Source: Streptomyces niger
Lineage (GTDB): Bacteria > Actinomycetota > Actinomycetes > Streptomycetales > Streptomycetaceae
Reading direction: 5' to 3'
Assembly (NCBI RefSeq): GCF_000718305.1
Contig: NZ_JOFQ01000001.1
Location: 806,001 to 870,000, forward strand
DNA: 64,000 bases
The position numbers were made by a program, and so were the translations under genes. The first letter of the stretch is position 1, and each line of letters opens with the position of its first letter. The notes beneath the pieces are model-generated. The model was not told the origin of the DNA. It worked only from the letters and a program-made list of their open reading frames with translations, and made no database searches. Below, in pieces: positions 15,806-24,942 of the stretch.

Positions 15806-17113
15806 TCAGCGCAGCCGGCCGGCGCCTGCCCGGTGGCCGACGAGGCCGGGCACGGCACGCGGGTCGTCGACGCGGGTCCGCAGGGTGGGCGTCCAGCCGG
15901 CACCGGACTGCAGTGGTTCCGCGGGGAACTCCGCGTTGTGCAGGGCGATCAGGTCGGCCGGGCGGCCGTTGACGCGGTTGCCGGCCGCGGTGACCGGCGC
16001 CTCCTTCCACTTCTTCAGGACGCGGCCGGCGCCGATGCCCGGTGGCAGGGTGAACGCGTTCTTCTCGGCGACCAGCCGGGACTCGATGCCGATGCCGAGG
16101 CTGTAGGCGTACGCCGTGCCCGGCCCCGCCACGTAGTGGTTGTTGTACGCGTCGACCTTGCCGAAGCGGACGCGCGGCGCGCGCTCGGTCACATCGCGGA
16201 AGAGGTTGTGGTGCAGGGTGACGCGCAGCTTGCCGCGGTCGGTGGCGCCCGCGCTGTCGCTGTTGCCGATCATCAGGGTCTTGTCGTGGTCGGCGAAGAC
16301 GTTCCAGGAGACGGTGACGAGGTCGGCGCCCCGCACGACATCCAGTTCGCCGTCGTGCTGCTGGTACACCTCGCCGTAGTACGAGGGCAGTGCGCTGTCG
16401 GGGTGGGCGCCGTCGGTGAAGGTGTTGTGGTCCAGCCAGACGTGGCTGGAGCCGGTGACGACCATGCTGTCGTACTCGGAGTTCCAGGCGCCGGTCGCGC
16501 CGTCGGTGGGGTCCCACTGCGGGAAGCAGTCCAGCGGGCTCTCCACGGTGAGGTTGCGGACGACGACGTTGTCGGCGCCCTCGATCTGCAGGCTGCCGCC
16601 GGTGATCCCGGCGTGCTCGCCGACGCCGACGAGGGTGGTGTGCGACGGGACGTACGCCTTGACGGCAGCGGCCTGTCGGCGTTGCGAGGCGGCGCGGAGG
16701 TCTTCCTGCGGACCGCTGACGGGCCGGTCGCGGCCCCAGACGGCGGGGTCGTAGTCGGCGAGGTAGCGGGCGAGGTCGTAGCCGTCGGCCTCGTACGCGG
16801 CGCAGCCCGCGGTGGTCGCGTCCAGGGTGCCCTTGATCCTGACGATGCGCGGCGCTCCGGGGTCGTCGGCGAGCGCCGCGCGCAGCTCGTCCCAGGTGGT
16901 GACCGTGTAGGTGTGCGCCGCGTCGGCCCGGGCCCCGCCCGTCGTGCCGCCGGTGGCGGACGCCCAGCCGTCGCGCGGCGGCAGGACGTCCCGGCCGGGC
17001 GGGGCGGCCTGGGCCGGGCCGGTGGCGGTGAGCGCGAGCAGGGCGCAGGCCGTCGTCGTGAGGGCCAGGGCAGTGGTACGTCTGGTCCTGCTCCCTCTCC
17101 TTGTGGACGTCAT
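15806..17113 (-). CDS. Secreted pectate lyase, polysaccharide lyase family 1
   Basis: 435 aa. ATG at 17113 with AAGGAG 7 nt upstream, overlapping the acetylesterase stop (ATGA). The signal peptide (about 1-36) ends AQA. A right-handed parallel beta-helix of the PL1 type follows: VWLDHNTF, a calcium-site Asp region around DGELDVVRGADLVTVSWNVF, then the catalytic Arg motif RAPRVRFGKVDAYNN. It cleaves de-methylated homogalacturonan by calcium-dependent beta-elimination outside the cell. It is the last gene of the minus-strand pectin operon. Family assignment is firm. Confidence 0.93.
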   Translation of the reverse strand: MTSTRRGSRTRRTTALALTTTACALLALTATGPAQAAPPGRDVLPPRDGWASATGGTTGGARADAAHTYTVTTWDELRAALADDPGAPRIVRIKGTLDATTAGCAAYEADGYDLARYLADYDPAVWGRDRPVSGPQEDLRAASQRRQAAAVKAYVPSHTTLVGVGEHAGITGGSLQIEGADNVVVRNLTVESPLDCFPQWDPTDGATGAWNSEYDSMVVTGSSHVWLDHNTFTDGAHPDSALPSYYGEVYQQHDGELDVVRGADLVTVSWNVFADHDKTLMIGNSDSAGATDRGKLRVTLHHNLFRDVTERAPRVRFGKVDAYNNHYVAGPGTAYAYSLGIGIESRLVAEKNAFTLPPGIGAGRVLKKWKEAPVTAAGNRVNGRPADLIALHNAEFPAEPLQSGAGWTPTLRTRVDDPRAVPGLVGHRAGAGRLR

Positions 17114-17916
17114 GTTTCTTCTCCTTCCGGCCAGGTGATCCAGGACGTGGGGACGTCGTCGTCCAGGCGGCGGACCGCGTGCGGTGCGAGCAGCCGCTCC
17201 TCGGCCAGTCCGGCCGCGACGAGCCGGGCGACGGCGGTGGCCCCCGGCGGGTTGAAGTGGGTGTTGTCCTGTTCGCTCGGCGTCCAGTTGAAGTACGCCT
17301 TGGTCTCCTCGGGGCCGAGCTGCTGCCACAGCGCGAGGGACCGCGCCTGGAGGTCGAGCAGCGGCACGGCCGCCTCGGCGGCCAGGGACCGCATCGCCGC
17401 GGGGTACTCGCCGTGGGTGGGCAGGGCGTTACCGCCGGCGTCGAATCTGCGGCGCTCCACGGAGGTGAGCAGCACGGGCCGCGCGCCCCGGTCGCGGGCC
17501 CCGTCGAGGTACTGCCGCAGATAGTCCTGGTACGTCGTCCAGGGCTCGGTGTACCGGGCGGGGTCCTCCTTCTTCTCGTCGTTGTGGCCGAATTGCACGA
17601 GGAGCAGGTCGTCCGGGCGGAGGGCGGCGAGGGCGGCGGCCAGCCGGCCCTCGTCGACGAAGCTCTTCGCACTGCGGCCGTTGACGGCGTGGTTGACGAC
17701 GGGCACGTCCCGGTGGAGGAAGAAGGGGAGCGCCATGCCCCAGCCGGTCTCGGGCGCGGCGTCGGCGTACTTCTGGGCGGCGGTCGAGTCGCCGGCGAGG
17801 TGGAGTGCGGGCTTACGGCGGTGGCCTCGTGTGGTGGCGAGGGCGGCCGGGGCCGCGGCGCACGCGAGGGGGAGCGCCGCGAGGGCCGCGGCCGCCCGGC
17901 GGCGGGCGAGGGTCAC
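17110..17916 (-). CDS. Secreted rhamnogalacturonan acetylesterase-like SGNH hydrolase
   Basis: 268 aa. GTG at 17916, overlapping the binding-protein stop (GTGA), and stop overlapping the PL1 start. The signal peptide is about residues 1-28. SGNH blocks: LAGDSTAA (nucleophile Ser), a Gly/Asn block around VVNHAVNGRSAKSF, GHND with its Asn, and DNTHFNPPGA carrying the catalytic Asp and His. This order, and the position between pectin genes, fits CE12 rhamnogalacturonan acetylesterase, which removes acetyl groups from the RG-I backbone before lyase attack. Confidence 0.88.
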   Translation of the reverse strand: MTLARRRAAAALAALPLACAAAPAALATTRGHRRKPALHLAGDSTAAQKYADAAPETGWGMALPFFLHRDVPVVNHAVNGRSAKSFVDEGRLAAALAALRPDDLLLVQFGHNDEKKEDPARYTEPWTTYQDYLRQYLDGARDRGARPVLLTSVERRRFDAGGNALPTHGEYPAAMRSLAAEAAVPLLDLQARSLALWQQLGPEETKAYFNWTPSEQDNTHFNPPGATAVARLVAAGLAEERLLAPHAVRRLDDDVPTSWITWPEGEET

Positions 17917-19262
17917 TTGTCCTGCTGCTTCCACTCGGCCTGGGCCACGTTGAACTGGTCGGCGAGAGAGTCCAGGAACGCCTTGGGCGTGGTCTTGCCG
18001 AGCAGCACTTTCTGGAAGGCGGGTTCGTTGTCGGCCTTGGAGAGGGTGTTCCAGTCGGGGAGGTGGTACGGCAGGTCGACGATCTTCGTGCTGTCGCTGT
18101 TCAGTGCCTCGGCGCCGAGCTTGGTGGTCTCGGACTTCTGCACCCACTCGTCCTCGGCGGCTTCGAGGTTGGCGGGGACGGTGCCGGCCGACTCGCTCCA
18201 CTTGCTGTTGGCCTCGTGCGAGGCGGCGAACTCGATGAACTTCCAGGCGGCGGCCTTGTTCTTGCCGGACTTGAAGAGGCCGAGCCCGTCGACCGGGTTG
18301 GAGACCATCACGCGGGTGCCGTCGTCCAGCGTGGGGTTCGGTATGCCGCGGAACTTCTTCGTGCCGAGCGCCTTCACGTGGTCCTGGTAGGAGCCCATGT
18401 TGTGGTTGAGCATGCCGATCTCGCCGCTGTCCCACTGGGCGACCATCTTGGTGAAGTCGTTGTTGATGTCGGCCGCCGGGGTGTTTTTCTTGTAGAGCGC
18501 GACGTACTTCTCCAGCGCGGCGACGTTCTTCGGGTCGTTGACGGTGGTGTGGAGGCCGTCCGCCTTCCAGAAGCTCGTGATGCCGGACTGGCCGTACATG
18601 GCGTCCAGGGCCTGCGCGATGGAGCCGGCGCCGCCGCGGATGGTGTAGCCGAACTTGTTGGCGCCCTTGTCGGTGAGCTTCTCCGCCGCCTTGTAGAACG
18701 CCGACCAGGTGGTGGGCGCGGGCAGGCCGGCGGCCTTGAACAAGTCGGTGCGGTAGTAGAGCACGCCGTTGGTGGCGTGCATGGGGACCGTGTAGAGCTG
18801 CTTGCCGCCGGCGGCCGAGCGGACGCTCTTCACCATGCGCGTGTTGAGCTTGCCGTCCAGCGCGCTGTCCTTCAGGCGCCCGTCGAGCGGTTCCAGCGCG
18901 CCCTGGGCGCTGATGCCGGCGAGCATGGCCGCGCCGATGCCGCCGACGTCGGGCAGCCCGCCGCCCTGGATGGCGGTGTCGTACTTGGACTGCGCCTCGG
19001 TCGCGGCGACCCCGACGTAGTCGACCTTGATGTCGGGGTGCGCCTGCTCGAAGTCCTTGATGATCTCCTTCCACACGTCGGTGCGCACCCCGCCGTTGTT
19101 GTCCCAGAAGGTGATCGTGCCCTTGCCCGAGCCCTCGGCGCCGGACTCGCCGGCGACGCCACTGCCGTCGTCGCCACAGGCGGTGGCGGTCAGCGCGAGG
19201 ATCGCGGTCACGGCGAGCGCGGCGGTGCCGCGAGGTCTGCCGGGCTTACGGAAAATGGTCAT
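17913..19262 (-). CDS. ABC transporter extracellular solute-binding lipoprotein (family 1)
   Basis: 449 aa. A lipoprotein signal with the lipobox LTATAC gives Cys29 as the modified residue. A Gly/Ser-rich tether follows, then a type-1 sugar-binding fold (GTITFWDNNGGVRTDVWKEIIKDFEQAHPDIKVDYVG, later GELNHNMGSY-like and SNPVDGLGLFKSG stretches). It would capture pectin-derived oligosaccharides for the permeases at 24939-26746, in the same operon although seven genes away. It is placed between the PL1-CE8 fusion (33 bp gap) and the acetylesterase (4-bp overlap). The ligand is inferred from context. Confidence 0.9.
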   Translation of the reverse strand: MTIFRKPGRPRGTAALAVTAILALTATACGDDGSGVAGESGAEGSGKGTITFWDNNGGVRTDVWKEIIKDFEQAHPDIKVDYVGVAATEAQSKYDTAIQGGGLPDVGGIGAAMLAGISAQGALEPLDGRLKDSALDGKLNTRMVKSVRSAAGGKQLYTVPMHATNGVLYYRTDLFKAAGLPAPTTWSAFYKAAEKLTDKGANKFGYTIRGGAGSIAQALDAMYGQSGITSFWKADGLHTTVNDPKNVAALEKYVALYKKNTPAADINNDFTKMVAQWDSGEIGMLNHNMGSYQDHVKALGTKKFRGIPNPTLDDGTRVMVSNPVDGLGLFKSGKNKAAAWKFIEFAASHEANSKWSESAGTVPANLEAAEDEWVQKSETTKLGAEALNSDSTKIVDLPYHLPDWNTLSKADNEPAFQKVLLGKTTPKAFLDSLADQFNVAQAEWKQQDK

Positions 19263-19295
19263 GGTCGGCTCATTTCTGTGCGGGTGGATGAGGTG

Positions 19296-21284
19296 TCAGC
19301 GGCGGTGCGGAGCCCAGCCGTCGGTGCCGCGGAGGTAGTCGGCGACCTCGTGGCGGGCGGCGTCGGCGGTGCTCAGTTGCGGCCGGTCGGCGGTGACCGC
19401 CGCGCCCGGGCCGCGGTTGTGGTACTCGCCGAAGCGCGCGTCCCGCCAGGAGAAGCCGCCCATGTCGGTCCAGGGCGACGCCTTGATCGCGGCGGGCAGT
19501 GCGGTGTCGCGAATGAGGACCTGGCCGACCGCGTCCGGTTCACCGCCCGGATGCCAGGGGCGGCCGAGGTGGAAGGTGCCGGCCGGTGCGTCGCTCTCGA
19601 TGCGCGAATCGGTGATGAGGAACCCGTACGGGTTGCCCCGCCAGGTGGACGGGGCCGTGATGTAGCCGTTGTTGGTGTCCGAGCCGCGGCTCAGCGCCTT
19701 GATGACGGAGTCCTCGACGACGGTGGTGGCACGCCCGTAGAGGAAGTCGACGTCGCCCTCGATGTACGCGTCGTGGACGTACACCCGGCTGACGGTGTCC
19801 AGCTTCGGGCTGTCCGTCATCAGGGTGTCCTGGTTGCCCTTGAAGGCGGTGTCCTCGAAGACGATCCGGTCACCGGTCGTCTTCACGGCGAGGGCCTGTT
19901 CGCTGTCGAGGTCGTGCGCGGCCTCGTCGAAGTCGTTGACGAAGGTGAGGTGGCGCGCCGTGGTGTCGTGCGCGGCGAGCAGCACGGTGGCGCTGCCGGA
20001 GGAGCCGCCGTACTCGTTGGGCGTGTCGTACACGATGACGGTGTCGCCGCGGTCGTCGCCGGTGCCGAGAAAGGTGAGGTACGGCTTGCCGGCCGGGACG
20101 CGGACCTGCTCGCGGTAGGTGCCGGGTGCGAGGGCCAGGGTGACGGCGCCGTCGTTGCCGTCCGGCACGGCGTCGACGGCGGCCTGCACGGTCGGGTAGT
20201 CGGCGGGAACGCGCAGGACGGTGCGGGTGCCGAGCGACCGCTGCGGCCCGGCGGCCTTCTTCACCAGGGCGGGCACGGCGGCTGCCGGGTCGGCCCGGTA
20301 CGGGTAGAAGTCGTGCGGGTCGAAGGCGGTGCCGCGGGTGTCGTGCCGCCCTGTGGTGTTCTTCAGGACGGAGCCGCGCTGCACCAACTCCGCCGTGTCG
20401 TCGGCCTGGTAGGGATGCTGGACGCCGTCGTAGTAGCTGTTCTCGATGACCATCTTGGTGCGACCGCGCGCCCAGTTGCCGTACGTCCACACCGGGTCGT
20501 CGTCGTCGACCTGCCCGGAGAGGTAGTTGTTGTAGAGGTGGGCGTAGGCGCAGTTGTCGGCGGAGGGGTTGCGCTGCTTGGTGCCGTGGAACCAGTTGTG
20601 GTCGATGGTGATCCGGGTCTTGACGTCCTCGGTCCAGCCGATGCCGAAGGCCTTGTTGTGGGTGTCGAAGCGGTTGTAGGAGACGGTGAGGTACTCACTG
20701 GCCTTGCGGACGTCGAGCAGGCCGTCGCCCATGTGCGTGAAGCGGTTGTGGTCGATCCAGACGTGGTGCACGGAGTCCATCTGGATCGCGTCGAAGTCCT
20801 GCGTCTTGCCGTCCCGGTCGCCCTCCACGTAGGAGTCGCGGATGGTGAGATTGCGGATGATGACGTTGTGCGTGCCGGGGTTCAGGTGCAGCTCGCCGTG
20901 GACGATCTCACCGCTCGTGCCGACGCCGACGATCGTCTTGTCGGAGGCGACGACAATGTCCGAGCCGAACGGCGCCACCTCGATGGCGGCTGCCACGCGG
21001 ATGATGTACGGCTCGTCGGCTGCGGCGTACTCGGCCAGCTCGGCCTGCGTGCGGACGGTGACGACCTTGCCGCCCGCGCCGCCGGTGGTGGAGCCGGCGA
21101 GGGAGGCGAAGCCGTGCGGGCGGTCGGCCCACGGGCCGTTCGCCGACGTGTGGCGGGCGGTCTCCCGCGGCCGGGGCGCGGCGGCCTCGGCGGGGGTCAG
21201 CGGGCCGAGGGCGAGGGCCGCGGCCAGGGCGGTGGCGGCGGCCAGGGCGCTGCCCAGTAAGCGCTTGCTGCGGAGGTATGTCAT
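19296..21284 (-). CDS. Secreted bifunctional pectate lyase (PL1)-pectin methylesterase (CE8)
   Basis: 662 aa. The signal peptide is about residues 1-35 (ending AEAA). Residues about 45-330 are a PL1 beta-helix (GFASLAGSTTGGAGG, VWIDHNRFTHMGDGLLDVRK, catalytic-Arg region KQRNPSADNCAYAHLYNNY). After a short linker (KKAAGPQRSLGTRT), residues about 355-640 are a pectinesterase: TVQAAVDAVPDGN, GTYREQVRVPAGKPYLTF, QALAVKTTGDR, GNQDTL, the active-site block EGDVDFLYGRATTVVED with its Asp, and LGRPWHPGG with the substrate Arg/Trp. One protein could thus strip methyl esters and cleave the exposed polygalacturonate. It lies mid-operon, 42 bp after GH43. Confidence 0.92.
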   Translation of the reverse strand: MTYLRSKRLLGSALAAATALAAALALGPLTPAEAAAPRPRETARHTSANGPWADRPHGFASLAGSTTGGAGGKVVTVRTQAELAEYAAADEPYIIRVAAAIEVAPFGSDIVVASDKTIVGVGTSGEIVHGELHLNPGTHNVIIRNLTIRDSYVEGDRDGKTQDFDAIQMDSVHHVWIDHNRFTHMGDGLLDVRKASEYLTVSYNRFDTHNKAFGIGWTEDVKTRITIDHNWFHGTKQRNPSADNCAYAHLYNNYLSGQVDDDDPVWTYGNWARGRTKMVIENSYYDGVQHPYQADDTAELVQRGSVLKNTTGRHDTRGTAFDPHDFYPYRADPAAAVPALVKKAAGPQRSLGTRTVLRVPADYPTVQAAVDAVPDGNDGAVTLALAPGTYREQVRVPAGKPYLTFLGTGDDRGDTVIVYDTPNEYGGSSGSATVLLAAHDTTARHLTFVNDFDEAAHDLDSEQALAVKTTGDRIVFEDTAFKGNQDTLMTDSPKLDTVSRVYVHDAYIEGDVDFLYGRATTVVEDSVIKALSRGSDTNNGYITAPSTWRGNPYGFLITDSRIESDAPAGTFHLGRPWHPGGEPDAVGQVLIRDTALPAAIKASPWTDMGGFSWRDARFGEYHNRGPGAAVTADRPQLSTADAARHEVADYLRGTDGWAPHRR

Positions 21285-21326
21285 AACGACTCCCGAGGGG
21301 CGTTGCGGGTGACGGAGGGGCTCGGC

Positions 21327-22913
21327 TCAGCCGGCCGGGGCAGGACCGGCGGGCGCGATGCGGAAGTGCCTGAAGAGCGCGGTGCCGGCGGGTTGGGCGC
21401 CGGTGGCGGCCTCGGCGGGCTCGGGCGTGGCGGCGAACAGGCCGAGCAGGGCGCCGACCCAACGCCAGGGCAGGGCGGCGAAGACCTGTCCGTACGGGGT
21501 CCAGCCGGCGCCCGTGTCGGCGGCGAAGCGGCAGCGGGCGCCCGGACCGACGGCGATCCGCAGCCGGGCCTGCCCGTCGGGCGCGGGCGTGGCATGCGCG
21601 GCGTCCCGCTCCGCCTCGGCGACGGACTCGGCGAACCGGTGGACGAGCCGCACCGTCCCGTCCGTGCCGCGCTCCAGCCCGATCCAGCTGAACGCGTCGC
21701 CGAGCACGGCCAGTCCCGCCCTCGCGCCCGGCTCGGTGCTCTCCAGCCGCAGCCCGACCTCGACGGTGACCGGGCGCGCGGGCAGCCGCTGGGTGAGGAC
21801 GTGCGGCAGCCGGCGCAGGTCGAGCGCGTCGGCGGAGCGGACACAGGTGAGCCGCAGCCCGTCGCCGGAGTGGGGCAGTGTCCACCCCTCCGCGGGGTTG
21901 GCGGTCCACTGCCACTGGCGGCCGAACCGGCCGCCGGGGAAGTCGTCGTCGGTGACGGGCGCGGCGGGCGGCTGCGGCGGCAGGGTCGGCTTGCGGTGCT
22001 CCCGTACCGGGCTGCCGTCCTCGCCCAGCACCGGCCAACCGCCCGCATCCCAGCGCATCGGCTGGAGGTGGCCGAGGCGCCCGTACGCGCCCAGCTCCTG
22101 GAAGTGCACGAACCAGTCCTCGCCGGCCGGAGTGCGCACCCAGCCGCCCTGGTGCGGTCCGTTGATGTCGGTGTCGCCCTGGGCGAGGACGACGCGTTCC
22201 TCGTACGGGCCGAAGAACGCGCGCGAGCGGAAGGCGCCCTGCCAGCCGGTCGCCACGCTCCCGGCGGGCGCGAGGATCCAGAACCACCCGTCGTGCCGGT
22301 AGAGCTTGGGCCCTTCGAGGGTGAACCAGCCGGGGAGGCGGTCGGCGTCGACGAGTGTGGTGCCGTCGTCGAGCAGGCCGGTGGCGTCGGGGCGCATGCG
22401 GTGGCCGGTGAGCCGGTTCTTGATGCCGGAGCGGGACCGGGCCCAGGCGTGCACGAGGTAGGCCGCACCGGTCTCCTCGTCCCACAGCGGGCACGGGTCG
22501 ATGAGCCCCTTGCCGGCCTTGAGGAGGTGCGGTCGGCTCCACGGGCCGCGTACGTCCTCGGCGTTGACCTGGAAGATGCCGTGGTCCGGATCGCCCCAGA
22601 AGATCCAGAAGCGGCCGTCGTGGTGCCGGATCGAGGGCGCCCACACCCCGCAGTCGTGGCGCGGGACGGCGAACGCCTCGGCCGGTTCCAGCCGCTCCAG
22701 GGCGTGCCCGATCAGCGTCCAGTTGACCAGGTCGCGGGAGTGCAGCAGGGGCAGGCCGGGGACGCGGCCGAAGCTGGAGGCGGTCAGGTAGTAGTCGTCG
22801 CCGACGCTTACGACGTCGGGGTCGGACCAGTCGGCGGCGAGGACGGGGTTGCGGTAGGTGCCGTCGCCGCGGTCGGCGGAGAGCCAGGCGGCGTGCCGGT
22901 CGGCGGCGGTCAT
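21327..22913 (-). CDS. Glycoside hydrolase family 43 protein, intracellular
   Basis: 528 aa, ATG at 22913 overlapping the DUF6807 gene stop (ATGA). There is no signal peptide, so it acts on imported sugars. The N-terminal five-bladed propeller (about 18-320) carries the GH43 residues: base Asp31 in WSDPDVV, pKa-setting Asp139 in GLIDPCPL, acid Glu200 in EGPKLY. The C-terminal 190 residues form a beta-sandwich as in beta-xylosidase-type GH43 proteins (DDDFPGGRFGRQWQWTANP, SWIGLERG). The likely action is removal of arabinose, xylose or galactose from pectin side-chain fragments; exact specificity is open. Confidence 0.88.
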   Translation of the reverse strand: MTAADRHAAWLSADRGDGTYRNPVLAADWSDPDVVSVGDDYYLTASSFGRVPGLPLLHSRDLVNWTLIGHALERLEPAEAFAVPRHDCGVWAPSIRHHDGRFWIFWGDPDHGIFQVNAEDVRGPWSRPHLLKAGKGLIDPCPLWDEETGAAYLVHAWARSRSGIKNRLTGHRMRPDATGLLDDGTTLVDADRLPGWFTLEGPKLYRHDGWFWILAPAGSVATGWQGAFRSRAFFGPYEERVVLAQGDTDINGPHQGGWVRTPAGEDWFVHFQELGAYGRLGHLQPMRWDAGGWPVLGEDGSPVREHRKPTLPPQPPAAPVTDDDFPGGRFGRQWQWTANPAEGWTLPHSGDGLRLTCVRSADALDLRRLPHVLTQRLPARPVTVEVGLRLESTEPGARAGLAVLGDAFSWIGLERGTDGTVRLVHRFAESVAEAERDAAHATPAPDGQARLRIAVGPGARCRFAADTGAGWTPYGQVFAALPWRWVGALLGLFAATPEPAEAATGAQPAGTALFRHFRIAPAGPAPAG

Positions 22914-23764
22914 GCCGTCACCGCCTTCCGTGCCAGCCCCGCGGCTTCCTCGCGGGTCAGGCGCCCGTCGGCGACCACCGTGACGATGCGGCGGACGACG
23001 GTGCCGCCCGCGGCGACGGGTAACGGCTCGGTGTGCGCGAGCGAGGAGCCCACGCCCGGGTAGTCGGCGGCGCGGACGAACCACGGGTCCCGGCGGGTCG
23101 GTTCGGTGGCGCCGGCGAAGACCAGCGTCCATCCCCCGCCGCTGAGCGCGAGCCAGTCCGCGGGGCGGCCGTGCACGGCCGCTTCCCCCTCGGCGTCGGC
23201 GGTGTACGCCTCGGGCACGTCGGCCTCCTTGGGGGCGCGCCAGAAGAAGCCGCCGTACGCGGCGCCCGGGCGGCCGTTGGTCGCGGGGCTGCCCAGGGAG
23301 ACCGTCCCGGCGGTGGTGTTGGTGAGGGAGAAGGTGAAGTCCAGCGCCCAAGCGGTGTCGGTCAGCGCGGTGGCCGCCACGGTGCGCCGCTCGCGCAGCA
23401 GTTCCTCCTCCCCCACGCTCCAGCTGAGCTCCTGCACGAAGCCGTCGGGGTCGCGGAGGTTGAAGGCGGTGTGCCGCTGCACGCCGTGGTTGTCCAGTGC
23501 GGTCGGGCCGCGGTCGCGTACGTAGGTCCGGCCGCCCCAGAAGTTGTGGCCCGCCACGTCGGGGACGGCGATGCCCACGCCGAGGTGGTGCGGGTGGTCG
23601 GCGGGCATCAGCTCGGTGACGGGGGTGCCGTGCAGGGTGGTCACGGGGTGCAGGTACGGGCGCGGGGCGAGCCGGGCGTCGAGGTGGGGGCGGTAGGTGT
23701 ACCGGGCGACGGGGCGGCCGGCGCAGCACAGGGTGAGGGGCGGGGTCGTGCGGGGCGCGGTCAT
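22910..23764 (-). CDS. DUF6807 (PmoA-family) protein
   Basis: 284 aa, coupled by 4-bp overlaps to the genes on both sides. The sequence follows the family called PmoA-like or DUF6807: RPYLHPVTTLHGTPVTELMPADHPHHLGVG near the N-terminus, NFWGGRTYV, TAFNLRDPDGFVQELSW, GGFFWRAPKE and DPWFVRAADYPGVGSSLAH. There is no signal or membrane helix. The family is common in plant-polysaccharide loci of Actinobacteria and Bacteroidetes beside Gfo/Idh oxidoreductases. Its biochemical role is not established to my knowledge, and the methane oxygenase name is misleading. A role in handling an imported sugar is inferred. Confidence 0.85.
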   Translation of the reverse strand: MTAPRTTPPLTLCCAGRPVARYTYRPHLDARLAPRPYLHPVTTLHGTPVTELMPADHPHHLGVGIAVPDVAGHNFWGGRTYVRDRGPTALDNHGVQRHTAFNLRDPDGFVQELSWSVGEEELLRERRTVAATALTDTAWALDFTFSLTNTTAGTVSLGSPATNGRPGAAYGGFFWRAPKEADVPEAYTADAEGEAAVHGRPADWLALSGGGWTLVFAGATEPTRRDPWFVRAADYPGVGSSLAHTEPLPVAAGGTVVRRIVTVVADGRLTREEAAGLARKAVTA

Positions 23765-24942
23765 CCGGAGCGCACCTCCTGCGGGAGCGCCCAGCGGGCG
23801 CCGAGTTCGGAGTAGAGGGAGAGGGTGTCGGCGCTGGCGGCCACCAGGCCGTCGATGCCGGGGACGACGCGGCGGAGCGTGCTGCCGTCGGCCGTCGTGC
23901 CGGGCGCGGTGTGCCACGCGTCCGACGGCAGCGCGGCCGGGTCCGGGGCGCACCGCACCGCTTCGAGGACACGCATGAAGGCGCCGGTGGCGGCGGGCGG
24001 GACGAGCAGCGGCGTGCCGTGGGTGAGGTGGTCGAGGAGGTTTTCCAGCAGGTCGGTGCGGCCGTACGTGGTCTCCTCGGGTGCGTGTCCCGCGCGCTGG
24101 AGCAGGACGCGGTCCTGCTTGTACCAGAAGGTGAGGCGGCCGCGGGTGCCGTGGACCACGACGTACGGCTCGGCGGCCGTCGCGGCGCAGAGGGTGGCGG
24201 CGACCGTGACGCGGCTGCCGCGCGCGGTGGTGACGCGGACGCAGGAGGTGTCGTCGGACTCGATGGCGTGGGCGCGGAAGAGTTCGGTCTCCACTCGGGT
24301 GACGTCCTCGGCGGCGGTGCTGCCGTCCAGCGCGAGCGCGGTGGCGACGGCGTGCGCGAGCGGGTTGGTGAGCACCCCGTCCAGCACGTCGGTGCCGTCG
24401 AGCCTGCGGTGGCCGGCCCAGGGGGCGCGGCGGAAGTAGGCCTCGTCGCGCACCCAGGCCCCGGCGGCGCCGATGCCGGTCGGTTCGCCGAGGGCGCCGT
24501 CGGCGAGCAGGGCGCGGACGGCCGGGAGGGCGTGCGAGCCGAGCGACTGGAAGCCGATGGTGCAGGCCACGCCGGCTGCCTCGACGCCGTCCGCCAGCCG
24601 CCGGAACTCCGCGTACGAGGGTGCGGGGGGCTTCTCGACGAGCAGGTGGACGCCGTGCCGTGCCGCCGTCAGGGCCAGGTCGGCGTGGGTGGGGATGGGC
24701 GTGCAGAGGACGGCGACGCGGGCTCCGGTGGCGGCGAGCAGCTCCTCGAAGTCGTCGGACTGCGCGACGGGCCCGAGGCCGTCGAGTTCGGCGGCGGTCA
24801 GCGGGGTCAGGTCGCAGACGCCGGCGAGGCGTACCGTGCCCTGCGCGGCCAGCCGGCGGAGGTTGGCGAGGTGCCACCGGCCGTGGCCGCGAGCACCCAC
24901 CAGCACGACGGGCCAGGGGAGTTGGGGGGTGGTGCCGGTCAT
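23761..24942 (-). CDS. Gfo/Idh/MocA-family NAD(P)-dependent oxidoreductase
   Basis: 393 aa, start overlapping the MalG-type permease stop. An N-terminal Rossmann fold begins at VVLVGARGHGRWHLANL (GxGxxG-like), with CTPIPTHADLAL and the conserved EKPPAPS motif near residue 105. The C-terminal beta-sheet substrate domain follows (TIGFQSLGSHALPAVRALL, LDGVLTNPLAHAV with a likely active-site His). The family oxidises or isomerises sugars and their derivatives using NAD(P). In this operon it may act on a uronic acid or sugar released by GH43, together with the DUF6807 protein. Substrate unknown. Confidence 0.88.
   Translation of the reverse strand: MTGTTPQLPWPVVLVGARGHGRWHLANLRRLAAQGTVRLAGVCDLTPLTAAELDGLGPVAQSDDFEELLAATGARVAVLCTPIPTHADLALTAARHGVHLLVEKPPAPSYAEFRRLADGVEAAGVACTIGFQSLGSHALPAVRALLADGALGEPTGIGAAGAWVRDEAYFRRAPWAGHRRLDGTDVLDGVLTNPLAHAVATALALDGSTAAEDVTRVETELFRAHAIESDDTSCVRVTTARGSRVTVAATLCAATAAEPYVVVHGTRGRLTFWYKQDRVLLQRAGHAPEETTYGRTDLLENLLDHLTHGTPLLVPPAATGAFMRVLEAVRCAPDPAALPSDAWHTAPGTTADGSTLRRVVPGIDGLVAASADTLSLYSELGARWALPQEVRSG

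Noticed and set aside
17805..21260. A 1151-codon plus-strand open frame
   Set aside because: It is antisense to the binding-protein and PL1-CE8 genes, of Val/Gly/Ala/Arg-rich composition, with no domain or ribosome site.
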